A stretch of DNA of 35,968 nt, taken from assembly GCA_937136415.1 (NCBI GenBank), contig CAKZOK010000146.1:1-35968 (forward strand), given 5' to 3'. Below the pieces are notes generated by a model that saw only the letters and a program-made list of their open reading frames with translations, did no database searches and was not told the DNA's origin. Below are positions 25,420 through 33,617 of the stretch, one piece after another. The stretch's first letter is position 1, and each line of letters begins with the position of its first letter. A program made the translations under genes and the position numbers. This DNA is from an uncultured Cytophagales bacterium. Lineage in GTDB: Bacteria; Bacteroidota; Bacteroidia; Cytophagales; Bernardetiaceae.

Positions 25420-26970
25420 TTAATGTTTAAAATGTCTAGTTCCTGTCAAGACCATTGCCATTTCATTTTTATCACACATATCAATCGAATCTTGGTCTTT
25501 TATCGAACCTCCCGGTTGAATGACTGCACTAATCCCTTCTTGTGCTGCAATTTCTACACAATCAGGAAAAGGAAAAAAAGCATCAGAAGCCATCACTGCT
25601 CCCTTTAAATCAAAACCAAATACTTTTGCTTTTGTGATAGCTTGTTTGAGTGCATCTACACGAGAAGTCTGACCAACACCACTTGCCAAAAGCTGCCCTT
25701 GATTTGCCAAAATAATGGTATTTGATTTGGTGTGTTTTACCAATTTGTTTGCAAAAAGTAATGCCTCAATTTGCTCATTAGTTGGTGCTTTTTTGGTTAC
25801 TGTTTTGAGGTCTTTTTCAGATTCTTTTTTCTTATCTGCATCTTGCGAAATTACACCATTTAATAATGTTTTGTAATGAACATGAGGAAATTCTACCTCA
25901 TTACGTTTCAAAAGAATACGATTTTTCTTTTTCGATAAAATATTAAAAGCCTCATCTGAAAAGCTAGGTGCAATCAATACTTCAAAAAACAAACTGTGCA
26001 TTTGTTCAGCAGCTTCTTTGTCCACCTCATTATTTGTAATCAAAACACCTCCAAAGGCAGAAAGTGTGTCAGCAGCAAAGGCTTTTTTGTAGGCTTCTTT
26101 TACTGTTTTGGCTGTTGCCATTCCACAAGCGTTGGTGTGTTTTAGGATAGCAAAAGCAGGAGTTTGGTCAGCAGAATCTTTAAAATCATCAATCAAAGCA
26201 ACAGCAGCATCAATATCAACAAGATTATTATAAGACAATTCTTTCCCATTAATTTGCTTAAAGAGAGCCTCCAAATCTCCATAAAAATAACCTCTCTGAT
26301 GAGGATTTTCTCCATACCTCAAAGCTCGTCCTTGTTTGATACTTTGTTTGAAAACCAAATTCAAATCATCTCCTTGCGTCGCAACTTGATTTAGATGATT
26401 AAAAATAGCTGTATCATAATGCGAACTGGTATTGAATGCCTTGGTCGCAAATTTGCGCCTAGTTTCTAAATTGGTGCTTCCATTTTGTTCTCTTAAAATC
26501 TGATTCAGAAAAGTATATTCTTTTTTGTCAGAAATAATAACAACATCATTATAATTTTTGGCTGCAGCACGAATAAGAGCAATTCCACCAATATCAATTT
26601 TTTCTATAATTTCGTCTTCACTTGCTCCCGAAGCAACAGTTTCCTCAAAAGGATATAAATCTACAATGACTAAATCAATTTCTGGAATTTCATAACTTTT
26701 GGCTTCTTCTTTATCGCTTTCCAAATCACGACGATGTAAAATGCCTCCAAAAACTTTTGGGTGAAGTGTCTTTACTCGCCCTCCAAAAATAGATGGGTAG
26801 GAAGTCAAATCTTCAACACGAGCAACCGAAATGCCTTGTTCTTCAATGAATTTTTGAGTGCCTCCTGTTGAGTAAATAGTAACGCCCTGACTAGCAAGCG
26901 TTTGTAAAAGAGGCTCTAAGCCATCTTTATAAAATACCGAAATAAGCGCAGATTTGATTTTCTTTTGCAT
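25420..26970 (-). CDS. purH: Bifunctional AICAR formyltransferase / IMP cyclohydrolase
   Basis: 516-residue enzyme for the last two steps of purine synthesis: AICAR plus 10-formyl-THF to FAICAR, then ring closure to IMP. The N-terminal MGS-like cyclohydrolase domain (about 1-150) shows YSTGGT (33-38), TSYPSIFGGRVKTLHPKVFGG (57-76) and VDLYPFEE. The C-terminal transformylase domain shows LRYGENPHQ (217-225), the catalytic K277-H278 in LKHTNACGMA, SDAFFPFPD and QPGGSIKDQDSID, ending TGTRHFKH, the conserved C terminus. Length is normal. It is a single gene apart from its possible link to rfbD; other pur genes are absent. Confidence 0.97.
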   Translation of the reverse strand: MQKKIKSALISVFYKDGLEPLLQTLASQGVTIYSTGGTQKFIEEQGISVARVEDLTSYPSIFGGRVKTLHPKVFGGILHRRDLESDKEEAKSYEIPEIDLVIVDLYPFEETVASGASEDEIIEKIDIGGIALIRAAAKNYNDVVIISDKKEYTFLNQILREQNGSTNLETRRKFATKAFNTSSHYDTAIFNHLNQVATQGDDLNLVFKQSIKQGRALRYGENPHQRGYFYGDLEALFKQINGKELSYNNLVDIDAAVALIDDFKDSADQTPAFAILKHTNACGMATAKTVKEAYKKAFAADTLSAFGGVLITNNEVDKEAAEQMHSLFFEVLIAPSFSDEAFNILSKKKNRILLKRNEVEFPHVHYKTLLNGVISQDADKKKESEKDLKTVTKKAPTNEQIEALLFANKLVKHTKSNTIILANQGQLLASGVGQTSRVDALKQAITKAKVFGFDLKGAVMASDAFFPFPDCVEIAAQEGISAVIQPGGSIKDQDSIDMCDKNEMAMVLTGTRHFKH

Positions 26971-27089
26971 AAGAAGTTTAAAGTTTTGCTCTATGTTTGA
27001 ATATTCTAATTTTTGATTAATTAAACGTTATCACACTTATTTGCATACAGTTTTTTGTGTATTTGTTTGCTTACAAATGAATGAAAAAT

Positions 27090-27137
27090 TTCCTAATAAG
27101 AGGCGTTATTTTTTACTTCAATAACGTTTTTTAGGAA
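27090..27137. repeat. Nested inverted repeat upstream of purH
   Basis: Outer arms TTCCTAA (27090-27096) and TTAGGAA (27131-27137) enclose inner arms CGTTATT (27104-27110) and AATAACG (27120-27126). It lies about 120 bases upstream of the purH start and 140 bases downstream of the PTPS-family gene, both on the minus strand. It is not followed by a T-run. It could be a weak terminator or an element of the purH leader. Otherwise the 305-base gap 26971-27275 holds nothing recognised. Confidence 0.4.
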
Positions 27138-27275
27138 GCCTCAAGATTCAATTTTGTGGAACTGAACATACATGCAAGAATCAACCGTAATAATTTTTAT
27201 TGTATTAGAATATATTTTCGTACAATATTTCTACAAAACTACATATAAATCTTAAAAATAAAAGAGAATTTTTAA

Positions 27276-27701
27276 TTATTCTTCTCCAAAATATTCTACA
27301 TAATTTTTTTCAGTTTCAAAAAGAGTAAGAGAATGTAAGACAGCATTTTTTTCAGACAATTCTATAATTTTTGGTGCAAGAATTTTCCAAAATTCCATAA
27401 TTATAATTTCACAAGAAGGAATTTTGTTTTGTAAAAATTCTACTTCAATATTAAGATTTTTGTGATCAACTTTATCTATAATTTCAGTTCTGATAAGTTT
27501 GCCCAACTTCTTCAAATCCAAGACACAAGCTGTTTCTGGATTAATTTTTCCTTTTACTTTTACAATCAATTCAAAATTATGTCCATGAAAATATTGATTC
27601 GAACAAATTCCAAATTCTTCTTCATTTTTTTCATCACTCCAAGCAGGGTTAAACAATCGGTGTGAAGCGCAAAAATGTTCTTTTCGACATAAATAAACCA
27701 T
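27276..27701 (-). CDS. 6-pyruvoyl-tetrahydropterin synthase / QueD family protein
   Basis: 141-residue T-fold enzyme acting on 7,8-dihydroneopterin triphosphate. Zinc ligands are H14 (FCASHR), H39 and H41 (FHGH). The catalytic cysteine is C33, followed by DHKNLN (79-84) with H80 and the substrate-anchoring E129 in LFETEKNYVEY. The spacing C-x5-HGH (C33 to H39) matches animal-type PTPS rather than the C-x3-HGH of E. coli QueD, and DHKNL and the E-T-x-x-N-x-x-x-Y end also resemble animal PTPS. So it may make 6-pyruvoyl-tetrahydropterin (biopterin-type cofactor) rather than the queuosine precursor 6-carboxytetrahydropterin. The family is sure, the subtype inferred. It has a TAATTTTG -7 element upstream and no queCE neighbours. 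Confidence 0.88.
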   Translation of the reverse strand: MVYLCRKEHFCASHRLFNPAWSDEKNEEEFGICSNQYFHGHNFELIVKVKGKINPETACVLDLKKLGKLIRTEIIDKVDHKNLNIEVEFLQNKIPSCEIIIMEFWKILAPKIIELSEKNAVLHSLTLFETEKNYVEYFGEE

Positions 27702-27754
27702 TTTTTTTATCTTTTACTTATTTCTCTTGTTATCTTAAATTTTATTTGAAACCA

Positions 27755-27762
27755 CAAAATTA
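27755..27762 (-). promoter_or_regulatory. -7 promoter element TAATTTTG for the PTPS-family gene
   Basis: On the minus strand TAATTTTG matches TAnnTTTG exactly, 53 bases before the ATG. A TTTG at good -33 spacing is not evident. Confidence 0.4.
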
Positions 27763-27853
27763 CGCTTATTCTATCAAAATTGATAATTTTATTTTATTCT
27801 GTTGTTTTTAAATTAAGAACTCAACTTTTTTTATAAATCATGGTTCACTCAAA

Positions 27854-27885
27854 TTTGTTGTTTAAGAGAAACAAAACTATATTTG
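27854..27885 (+). promoter_or_regulatory. Promoter of the DAACS symporter gene
   Basis: TTTG (27854-27857), 20 bases, then TATATTTG (27878-27885): an exact fit to the Bacteroidota TTTG / TAnnTTTG promoter with normal spacing. The gene starts 52 bases downstream. Confidence 0.7.
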
Positions 27886-27937
27886 AACTATATTTCAGAT
27901 GAATTATTTTTCAAAACACAATTACTAAAAATATCTT

Positions 27938-29245
27938 ATGGAAAACTCTCCTAAAAAATCTTTTAAACTTGCCCTCCATTGGCAAATTATTATCGGAATG
28001 ATACTTGGTGTTATTTTTGGAATAAGTGCTGTTTTGATGGGTTGGAGTGATTTTGTTGCTGACTGGGTTCAACCATGGGGAAAGATTTTTGTAAATTCTC
28101 TGAAAATGATTGCCATGCCGTTGGTATTTATTTCTTTGATACAAGGAATTGCAAGTATGAGTGATATTTCAAAATTATCTCGTTTAGGAACTCGTACAAT
28201 AGCTATTTATTTGGTTACGACCGTAGTTGCTATTACTATCGGACTTGCTTTGGCGAATATTATTGAACCAGGGAAAGCATTTTCAGAAGAAAAAAGACAA
28301 GAATTTGCGCAAAAATATGCCGAAAAAACAAAATCCAAACAAGAAAAAGCATTAGCTGTAAAAGAGTCAAATCCTTTAAAGCCCATCATTGATATTGTTC
28401 CTGATAATGTTGTAAAAGCAGCTACCAATAATCAAAACATGCTTCAAGTGATATTTTTTGCTGTTTTATTTGGCGTTGCTTTGGTAATGATTGACTTCCA
28501 AAAAGGAGAAATTATCAAAAAAGGATTCGATGCTCTCAACGATTTGGTTATCAAAATAGTAGAAATTTTGATGCTTTTTGCGCCTTATGGCGTTTTTGCT
28601 TTACTTGCTTTTTTGATTGTAGATTTTGCCGAAGGAGATTTGAGTAAGGTAGTTGAGCTTTTCAAAGTGGTCGGTCTTTATTGCTTGACTGTTGTTTTAG
28701 GGTTATTCTTGATGATTGTTTTTTATGTTAGTGTGTTGATGATTTTTGCTCGTTATAATCCATTACAGTTTTTTCAAGGCATTGCGCCTGCCCAACTTTT
28801 GGCATTTTCGACCAGTTCTAGTGCAGCTACTTTGCCTGTTACGATGGAACGAGTAAACAAATTTTTGGGTGTTCCTAAAGAAATTGTAAGTTTTGTTTTG
28901 CCTGTCGGTGCAACCGTAAATATGGACGGAACAAGTTTGTATCAAGGCGTGGCAGCTCTTTTTATTGCTCAAGCCTACGGAATGGATTTGACTTTAGTAC
29001 AACAACTCGGAATTGTTTTGACGGCTACACTTGCTTCTGTGGGAGCTGCTGCTGTTCCGGGGGCTGGTATTTTGATGCTTGTTATTGTTTTAGAACAAGC
29101 CAAAATTCCTTCTGATGGAATCAATCTTATTTTGGGAGTAGATAGGCTTTTGGATATGTGCCGAACGGTTGTCAATGTTACAGGTGATGCAAGTGTTTCG
29201 CTTTTGGTAGCCAAATCTGAAAATGAAAGACTGGATGGAGAATAA
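27938..29245 (+). CDS. Dicarboxylate/amino acid:cation symporter (DAACS family)
   Basis: 435-residue inner-membrane carrier of the GltP/DctA/GltPh family, taking up glutamate, aspartate or C4-dicarboxylates with sodium or protons. Typical features: eight or more hydrophobic segments, NSLKMIAMPLVFISLIQGI in the third helix, the re-entrant hairpin 1 serine-rich motif STSSSAATLP (about 287-296), the helix 7 sodium-site motif GATVNMDGTS (about 325-334), and the helix 8 substrate-binding region DRLLDMCRTVVNVTGDAS near the C terminus (R and D and T-G-D conserved). The large loop at about 105-150 is charged (EKRQEFAQKYAEKTKSKQEK), longer than in GltP. The exact substrate cannot be read. It has its own strong promoter and a hairpin after the stop. 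Confidence 0.93.
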   Translation: MENSPKKSFKLALHWQIIIGMILGVIFGISAVLMGWSDFVADWVQPWGKIFVNSLKMIAMPLVFISLIQGIASMSDISKLSRLGTRTIAIYLVTTVVAITIGLALANIIEPGKAFSEEKRQEFAQKYAEKTKSKQEKALAVKESNPLKPIIDIVPDNVVKAATNNQNMLQVIFFAVLFGVALVMIDFQKGEIIKKGFDALNDLVIKIVEILMLFAPYGVFALLAFLIVDFAEGDLSKVVELFKVVGLYCLTVVLGLFLMIVFYVSVLMIFARYNPLQFFQGIAPAQLLAFSTSSSAATLPVTMERVNKFLGVPKEIVSFVLPVGATVNMDGTSLYQGVAALFIAQAYGMDLTLVQQLGIVLTATLASVGAAAVPGAGILMLVIVLEQAKIPSDGINLILGVDRLLDMCRTVVNVTGDASVSLLVAKSENERLDGE

Positions 29246-29275
29246 AATTGCTTTTCAATGATATAATAATCAATT

Positions 29276-29316
29276 CAATACAGAATCTAATTTATAAAAA
29301 ATTGGATTCTGTATTG
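29276..29316. terminator. Hairpin between convergent symporter and hisIE genes
   Basis: CAATACAGAATCTAATTT (29276-29293) pairs with AAATTGGATTCTGTATTG (29299-29316) with one wobble over a five-base loop. It lies 30 bases after the symporter stop and 22 bases after the hisIE stop. T-runs are short on both sides, so it probably acts as a bidirectional but imperfect terminator. Confidence 0.7.
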
Positions 29317-29337
29317 ATTTTGCTCGTATTGATTGTT

Positions 29338-29967
29338 TTATTTATGACGCTTTTCCAATACCTCCATTACTTCATCTATTTTTACATCTTGAGATTTCAT
29401 CAAGACTAATAAATGATACAATAAATCGCCACATTCTTCCTTAAAACGCTCTTTGTTTCCTCTCATTGCATCAATAACTACTTCAACAGCTTCTTCGCCG
29501 ACCTTTTGGGCTACTTTATGAACACCTCTTTTCAAAAGTTTGTTGGTATAAGAATTTGTATTTTCCTCTGTATCTTCGCTTCTTTTTTCAATCGTACTTT
29601 CAAGATATTGCAAGAAATGAATATTTGCATTATTTTTTTCTTCGCCAAAACAAGTATCTGTTCCTGTATGACAAACCTCTCCTTTTGGCTCTACAAAAAC
29701 GAGAAGTGTATCCTTATCACAATCTAAGTACATTTTTTTTACATATAAAAAATTTCCAGAAGTTTCTCCTTTTGTCCAAAGACGGTTTTTGGTTCGGCTA
29801 AAAAAAGTTACTTTTTGTTCTTTTTGTGTTTTTTCAAAGGCTTCTTTATTCATAAAACCAAGCATCAAAACACGCATTGTTTTGCTATCTTGAATAATGA
29901 CAGGTACAAGACCGTTTTGCTTTTCGAAGTCTATTTGTTGGCTTTGTATTTTTTCGTTTTTGTTCAT
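29338..29967 (-). CDS. hisIE: Bifunctional phosphoribosyl-AMP cyclohydrolase / phosphoribosyl-ATP pyrophosphatase
   Basis: 209-residue fusion that performs steps 2 and 3 of histidine synthesis (PR-ATP to PR-AMP, then ring opening to ProFAR). The HisI half (about 12-108) shows FFSRTKNRLWTKGETSGN (55-72), the metal-binding DCDKD (82-86) and zinc-type cysteines C83, C99 and C106. The HisE half (about 118-209), a MazG-like helical fold, shows KVGEEAVEVV (155-164) with E158, E159 and E162, and KEECGDLLYHLLV (176-188) with E177, E178 and D181. Length is normal. No other his genes are adjacent. A strong promoter lies about 60 bases upstream of the start, and its leader can form a GGAAAAG/CTTTTCC hairpin (29983-30002). 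Confidence 0.96.
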   Translation of the reverse strand: MNKNEKIQSQQIDFEKQNGLVPVIIQDSKTMRVLMLGFMNKEAFEKTQKEQKVTFFSRTKNRLWTKGETSGNFLYVKKMYLDCDKDTLLVFVEPKGEVCHTGTDTCFGEEKNNANIHFLQYLESTIEKRSEDTEENTNSYTNKLLKRGVHKVAQKVGEEAVEVVIDAMRGNKERFKEECGDLLYHLLVLMKSQDVKIDEVMEVLEKRHK

Positions 29968-30026
29968 TTTGTTTGGGCTGTTGGAAAAGACATAGCTTTT
30001 CCCTATTTTTTTTAATTGAGAGAATA

Positions 30027-30058
30027 CAAAAATAAACTATAAAGATAGATTTTTCAAA
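30027..30058 (-). promoter_or_regulatory. Promoter of hisIE
   Basis: On the minus strand TTTG (30058-30055), 20 bases, then TATTTTTG (30034-30027), exact TAnnTTTG. The ATG is 59 bases downstream. The rest of the gap 29968-30375 is AT-rich with only the divergent promoter at 30247. Confidence 0.65.
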
Positions 30059-30246
30059 AAAGAATTTTTATTTACTTCTTTAGTATTGATTATGAATTAC
30101 GGTTTTTGAATGCAAAATACTGAATATCAATAAATTAAAGCGAAATATTTATTCTTCAAGGAAATTAAAAAAACAGTCGGATAGATATAATTTTGCTCAT
30201 CTGATTATCATCAAAAAATTACTCTTAATATAAAATGTAGTTTTTG

Positions 30247-30254
30247 TATCTTTG
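30247..30254 (+). promoter_or_regulatory. -7 promoter element TATCTTTG for the AstE-family gene
   Basis: Exact TAnnTTTG, in the common extended form TGTATCTTTGCA. Transcription would start near 30260, leaving a leader of about 115 bases before the ATG at 30376. The -33 element is weak. Confidence 0.5.
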
Positions 30255-30375
30255 CATATCTTTCCTTTTTCTATAAAAATAGTTCTAAATTTTTATTAAG
30301 AATAAACAGTATCACATCAATAGATAAAAAAATAGAACTTTAATTGAGCTTTTTATCTGACTTTTTTATAAATAA

Positions 30376-31287
30376 ATGAATCAAAAATTACAAAAAAACA
30401 CTCCTGAATCAACACTTTTTAAACGAATAATTGGGAATATTTCTGGAGGAGATAATCAAACACTTTTGGTATGTATTGGTGGATTACACGGAAACGAACA
30501 AGCAGGTTATAATGCCTTAGAGTATCTTGCATCTCATCTGGACGAACGTCTTTTTAATGGACATTTTGTTGCTATTGGAGGAAATTTGCAAGCTCTAAAA
30601 GAAAAAAAACGATACTTACAAACCGACTTAAACAGGATTTGGCTCAATGATTTGATTGATAATATTCCACATGATTCAGAAATTTCTGAATATGAAGAGC
30701 TTCGTCAGTTGATTGAGGTTTTGCGTGTCATTCCTCATGATACTTACAAACGACGAATTTTGATAGATTTGCATACTACTTCTGCTCCTAATGGCGCTTT
30801 TGTGGTCAGAACCACAACAACAGATGACCAACTTGCTAAGTTATTAGAGATTCCTGTTATTCTTGGATTAGATAAAAAATTACAAGGAACTGCCATGACT
30901 TATATGGAACAATGGGATTATGAAACATTTGCTTTTGAAGGAGGAACAATAGGAAAAGAAAACTCTGCAAATAATCTTATTTCAGGAGTTTGGCGTATTA
31001 TGCAGGCTACCCAAATGACCACACAGCCTATTCCAAATTTAGAACATACCTTGGGAAAAACGATTCAAAATGGTGTTCCTAATTATCTAAATTGTGAATA
31101 TATTCATAAAATACCAGAAAACTCAACATTCAAAATGCTAGAAGGATTTGGAAATTTTGATAGTATAGAAGAAGGACAATTATTGGCTCATCAAGACGGA
31201 AAAGAAATTCGTTCGCCATACACAGGTTATGTTTTGATGCCCTTGTATCAAGATGATGGAAATGATGGATTTTTTATTGTAAAATAA
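30376..31287 (+). CDS. Succinylglutamate desuccinylase / aspartoacylase family hydrolase
   Basis: 303-residue zinc-dependent hydrolase of the AstE/ASPA branch of the M14 carboxypeptidase-like superfamily, acting on N-acyl amino acids or related amides in the cytoplasm (no signal peptide). Zinc and catalytic motifs are present: GLHGNE (36-41, H38 and E41), TDLNRIW (about 93-99, the conserved D-x-N-R), ILIDLHTTSAP (about 128-139, third zinc-ligand histidine), and FEGGTIG (about 193-199) with the proposed catalytic glutamate. The C-terminal beta domain ends in an RSPYTGYVLMP-type strand. Substrate is not readable; no arginine-succinyltransferase genes are near. The next gene begins 66 bases downstream on the same strand. 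Confidence 0.85.
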   Translation: MNQKLQKNTPESTLFKRIIGNISGGDNQTLLVCIGGLHGNEQAGYNALEYLASHLDERLFNGHFVAIGGNLQALKEKKRYLQTDLNRIWLNDLIDNIPHDSEISEYEELRQLIEVLRVIPHDTYKRRILIDLHTTSAPNGAFVVRTTTTDDQLAKLLEIPVILGLDKKLQGTAMTYMEQWDYETFAFEGGTIGKENSANNLISGVWRIMQATQMTTQPIPNLEHTLGKTIQNGVPNYLNCEYIHKIPENSTFKMLEGFGNFDSIEEGQLLAHQDGKEIRSPYTGYVLMPLYQDDGNDGFFIVK

Positions 31288-31353
31288 TACTAAACAATTC
31301 TTATTTCTACTATTTTTATTTTTACTCTCATTTACCAACTTCTAATTGCTGTC

Positions 31354-32331
31354 ATGAAATATATATTTTCGCTTCTGTTGCTCTTAGTAATTACTGTTTT
31401 GACCTTATTTGCTTCCCAAATTATTGGAATGTTTTTTATTTCGATAGTTTATGATATTCCTGTTATGGAATTTGCAAATCAGATGCAAGACATAAATGCA
31501 CACCCAGAGCTTCGTACACCTGTTTTGCTTTTGCAAGGTTTTACACAGCTTGTTAGTTTTTTGGGAGCTGCTTTGTTTTTTGTCAAATATATTTACAAAT
31601 TCAATCAAGCAAATCCAAATAATGGAGCTGTTCATGTAATGAATCCTAATTTGGCGCAACATTTTTTAGAAGAGCCTTTTTTGAAAAGGCACAAAACTCC
31701 TGTTTTTATTTTTCTACTTGTGGTTTTCCTTGCCATTTTTGCTTTTCCTGCTGTTTGGCTAACAGGCGCATTGAATGGGGCAATAGAATTTCCAGAGTTT
31801 TTGAAATGGTTGGAAAATTGGATGCGAGCGCAAGAAGATACAGCTCAAACACTTACTCTTTTTATGACTGATTTTGCTTCTCCTTCGCAGGCTGTTTTAG
31901 GCTTTATAGTAATTGCTGTTTTTGCTGGTCTGACTGAAGAAGTCTTTTTTAGAGGCGTAGTACAACCTATTTTTCAAAATCTTACCAAAAATAAACACGC
32001 AGCTATTTGGATAAGTGCTATCATTTTTAGTGCTATTCATTTTCAGTTTTATGGCTTTATTCCTCGTATGCTTTTGGGAGCTTTATTTGGTTATTTGTAT
32101 ATTTATACCAATAATATTACTGTTCCGATTTGGGCGCATATTCTTAATAATGGGCTTACACTGGTCTTATTTTTATTTATTGATAAAGAAATGCTAAATG
32201 CCCCAAAAATGGAAGGAACTGATTTTGCTACAATGATTCCACTAGGTATTTTGAGTATTTTGCTTTGTATTGGAGTTTTAAGATTTATCAAAAAAACAAT
32301 GGAAAAAGAAGTGGATAAAAATACGAAGTAA
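31354..32331 (+). CDS. CPBP family intramembrane glutamic/metallo endopeptidase
   Basis: 325-residue polytopic membrane protein of the CPBP (CAAX protease and bacteriocin-processing, Abi) family. The diagnostic motifs are in order: EEVFFRG (about 194-200, EExxxR), FSAIHFQFYG (about 226-235, FxxxH) and WAHILNN (about 260-266, HxxxN). Hydrophobic segments occur at about 5-30, 60-80, 112-135, 180-196 and in the C-terminal half, ending with a helix near 290-312 and a lysine-rich tail. Family members process prenylated-type or peptide substrates in the membrane, but no substrate is known here. Possibly co-transcribed with the preceding hydrolase. Confidence 0.9.
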   Translation: MKYIFSLLLLLVITVLTLFASQIIGMFFISIVYDIPVMEFANQMQDINAHPELRTPVLLLQGFTQLVSFLGAALFFVKYIYKFNQANPNNGAVHVMNPNLAQHFLEEPFLKRHKTPVFIFLLVVFLAIFAFPAVWLTGALNGAIEFPEFLKWLENWMRAQEDTAQTLTLFMTDFASPSQAVLGFIVIAVFAGLTEEVFFRGVVQPIFQNLTKNKHAAIWISAIIFSAIHFQFYGFIPRMLLGALFGYLYIYTNNITVPIWAHILNNGLTLVLFLFIDKEMLNAPKMEGTDFATMIPLGILSILLCIGVLRFIKKTMEKEVDKNTK

Positions 32332-32400
32332 AGAAAATTAAGTAGTATAGTTTAATTGTTGTATAACTTGTTTATATTCAATATTTTATAGATAATTTTT

Positions 32401-32591
32401 TTGCAAAAAGTATCAAAAATCTAACCCACAACTTTAGTTGTGGAAACAAGAACAAAGTATTTTTTCTAACGGTTTTAACCGTTTTGTTTGTCATAAAAAA
32501 TCTTAGAAAACCGTTGAAACGGTTAGCAAGCTGCTAGTTAGACTTTTCCCACGATTGAAATCGTGGGTTAAATTTAGCAAGCCTTTTGCAA
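32401..32591. repeat. Four-hairpin structured repeat element B
   Basis: Outer arms: TTGCAAAA (32401-32408) against TTTTGCAA (32584-32591). A second closing pair is TAACCCAC (32422-32429) with GTGGGTTA (32563-32570). Inside are four tight hairpins: CCACAAC-TTTA-GTTGTGG (32426-32443), AACGGTT-TT-AACCGTT (32468-32483), AACCGTT-GA-AACGGTT (32509-32524) and CCCACGATT-GA-AATCGTGGG (32548-32567). Hairpins 2 and 3 can also pair with each other. No frame is open through it. It occupies most of the 441-base gap before the next gene; the remainder (32592-32772) holds only the 18-base repeat at 32630-32647. Confidence 0.7.
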
Positions 32592-32772
32592 AAGTAAATT
32601 AAAGTAAAACATTGATAATCAAAAAGTTAAATACCGAGTTCATGTTAATTATTATTTAGAGTATTTTCAGTTTTACAAAAAATCTAGTATTTTTATACTA
32701 TTCTGTTACTTTCTCCTTCAAAAATCATTTTATAAATAGTTTAATCTGAATAATTTAGTAAAAAATACGATT

Positions 32773-33192
32773 ATGTTCAAAAAATCAGCACGTCTTCCCA
32801 AACACAAAAAATTTGAATTTCAACCTCGTTTTTATAATCCAGATAAAGAAGATTTAAACAAACGCAAACGTTGGGCAGAAGCCGAAGAGCGATTAAAACA
32901 ATTAGAAAAAGATGAGGCAAAAGACGAATTAAATCAGCTTAGTAATTATAATCAAGAAAGCTCTGCTTTGAAGGGTTCGTTTGGGCGAGCAACAACAAAA
33001 CGCAAAACTCTTTTTGGAAATATGTCGGTAGTTGTCTTGATAGTTTTGCTGGGAGCTTCTGCTTATGTTTTTGCTAATTTGGGAAGTGGTGGAAAAGATT
33101 TGGGCTGGGAGGTTTATACTATTCTTTTGCTTGTTCCTGTCTATATTTTATTTCGTATTCGTGCAAATTCCAAAATTAAGAAAGATGACTAA
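32773..33192 (+). CDS. Small conserved-type membrane protein of unknown function
   Basis: 139 residues. The N-terminal half is soluble and highly charged: a basic start (FKKSARLPKHKKFEF), an aromatic PRFYNPDKED segment (about 19-28), and a predicted helix rich in E, K and R (29-58). Two hydrophobic segments follow (about 83-102, MSVVVLIVLLGASAYVFANL, and 112-127) with a short glycine-rich loop, then a basic tail. I do not recognise a function; proteins with an N-terminal PRYY/PRFYxPxKE segment and two membrane spans recur in Bacteroidota, from memory. It is flanked on both sides by structured repeat elements. Confidence 0.7.
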   Translation: MFKKSARLPKHKKFEFQPRFYNPDKEDLNKRKRWAEAEERLKQLEKDEAKDELNQLSNYNQESSALKGSFGRATTKRKTLFGNMSVVVLIVLLGASAYVFANLGSGGKDLGWEVYTILLLVPVYILFRIRANSKIKKDD

Positions 33193-33203
33193 AATATAAA
33201 TTT

Positions 33204-33326
33204 TTAGAGTACTGGACATGAGTTAAAAAGTTGTTGGTGTCGCTACGCTAAAACACCAACGAACGGTGTTTTTCCCTGTTCTGTGACTCACAGAACAGCA
33301 AATACATCTAGTGTCCAGTACTCTAA
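33204..33326. repeat. Structured repeat element C with perfect 15-bp terminal inverted repeats
   Basis: TTAGAGTACTGGACA (33204-33218) and TGTCCAGTACTCTAA (33312-33326) pair perfectly. Inside are two hairpins: GTTGGTGT (33233-33240) with ACACCAAC (33253-33260), and CTGTTCTGTG-ACT-CACAGAACAG (33276-33298). The whole 123 bases can fold as a closed stem carrying two arms. No open frame. It begins 12 bases after the stop of the small membrane protein. Beyond it, up to the recombinase start, only a promoter is seen. Confidence 0.75.
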
Positions 33327-33460
33327 TAATAAATAGTTATCTTTTATTTTAACTAGACAAACTAAGAGGCTATTTTGTTTAATTATTTTTTTTAAAAAAA
33401 AATACTATAAAACCATATCTTATCAAATTACACTTTTTTTACTAAAAATTAAAATATTTA

Positions 33461-33493
33461 TTTGCAATACTGCAAAAAAATATTTTACCTTTG
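33461..33493 (+). promoter_or_regulatory. Promoter of the tyrosine recombinase gene
   Basis: TTTG (33461-33464), 21 bases, then TACCTTTG (33486-33493), exact TAnnTTTG. The leader to the ATG at 33618 would be about 120 bases and contains two AAAGCCTT copies in direct repeat. The ten bases TTTACCTTTG at 33484-33493 recur in the palindrome at 35366-35390. Confidence 0.6.
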
Positions 33494-33617
33494 CGCTGCG
33501 AAAGGGGTGGATATAAAAAAAAGCCTTTATACACTCTTTAAACGCATACTTTTGTTAGTAAAGCCTTAAAAAACATACGGATTTGTTGCTTATTTGTATC
33601 TCAAAACCAACAAATCA

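Noticed and set aside
32401..32591. CRISPR array
   Set aside because: The hairpins differ in sequence, there is no constant repeat with even spacers, and no cas gene is nearby.
33594..33617. Upstream TTG start for the recombinase
   Set aside because: The ATG at 33618 begins the conserved arm-binding domain; the extra eight residues add nothing recognisable.
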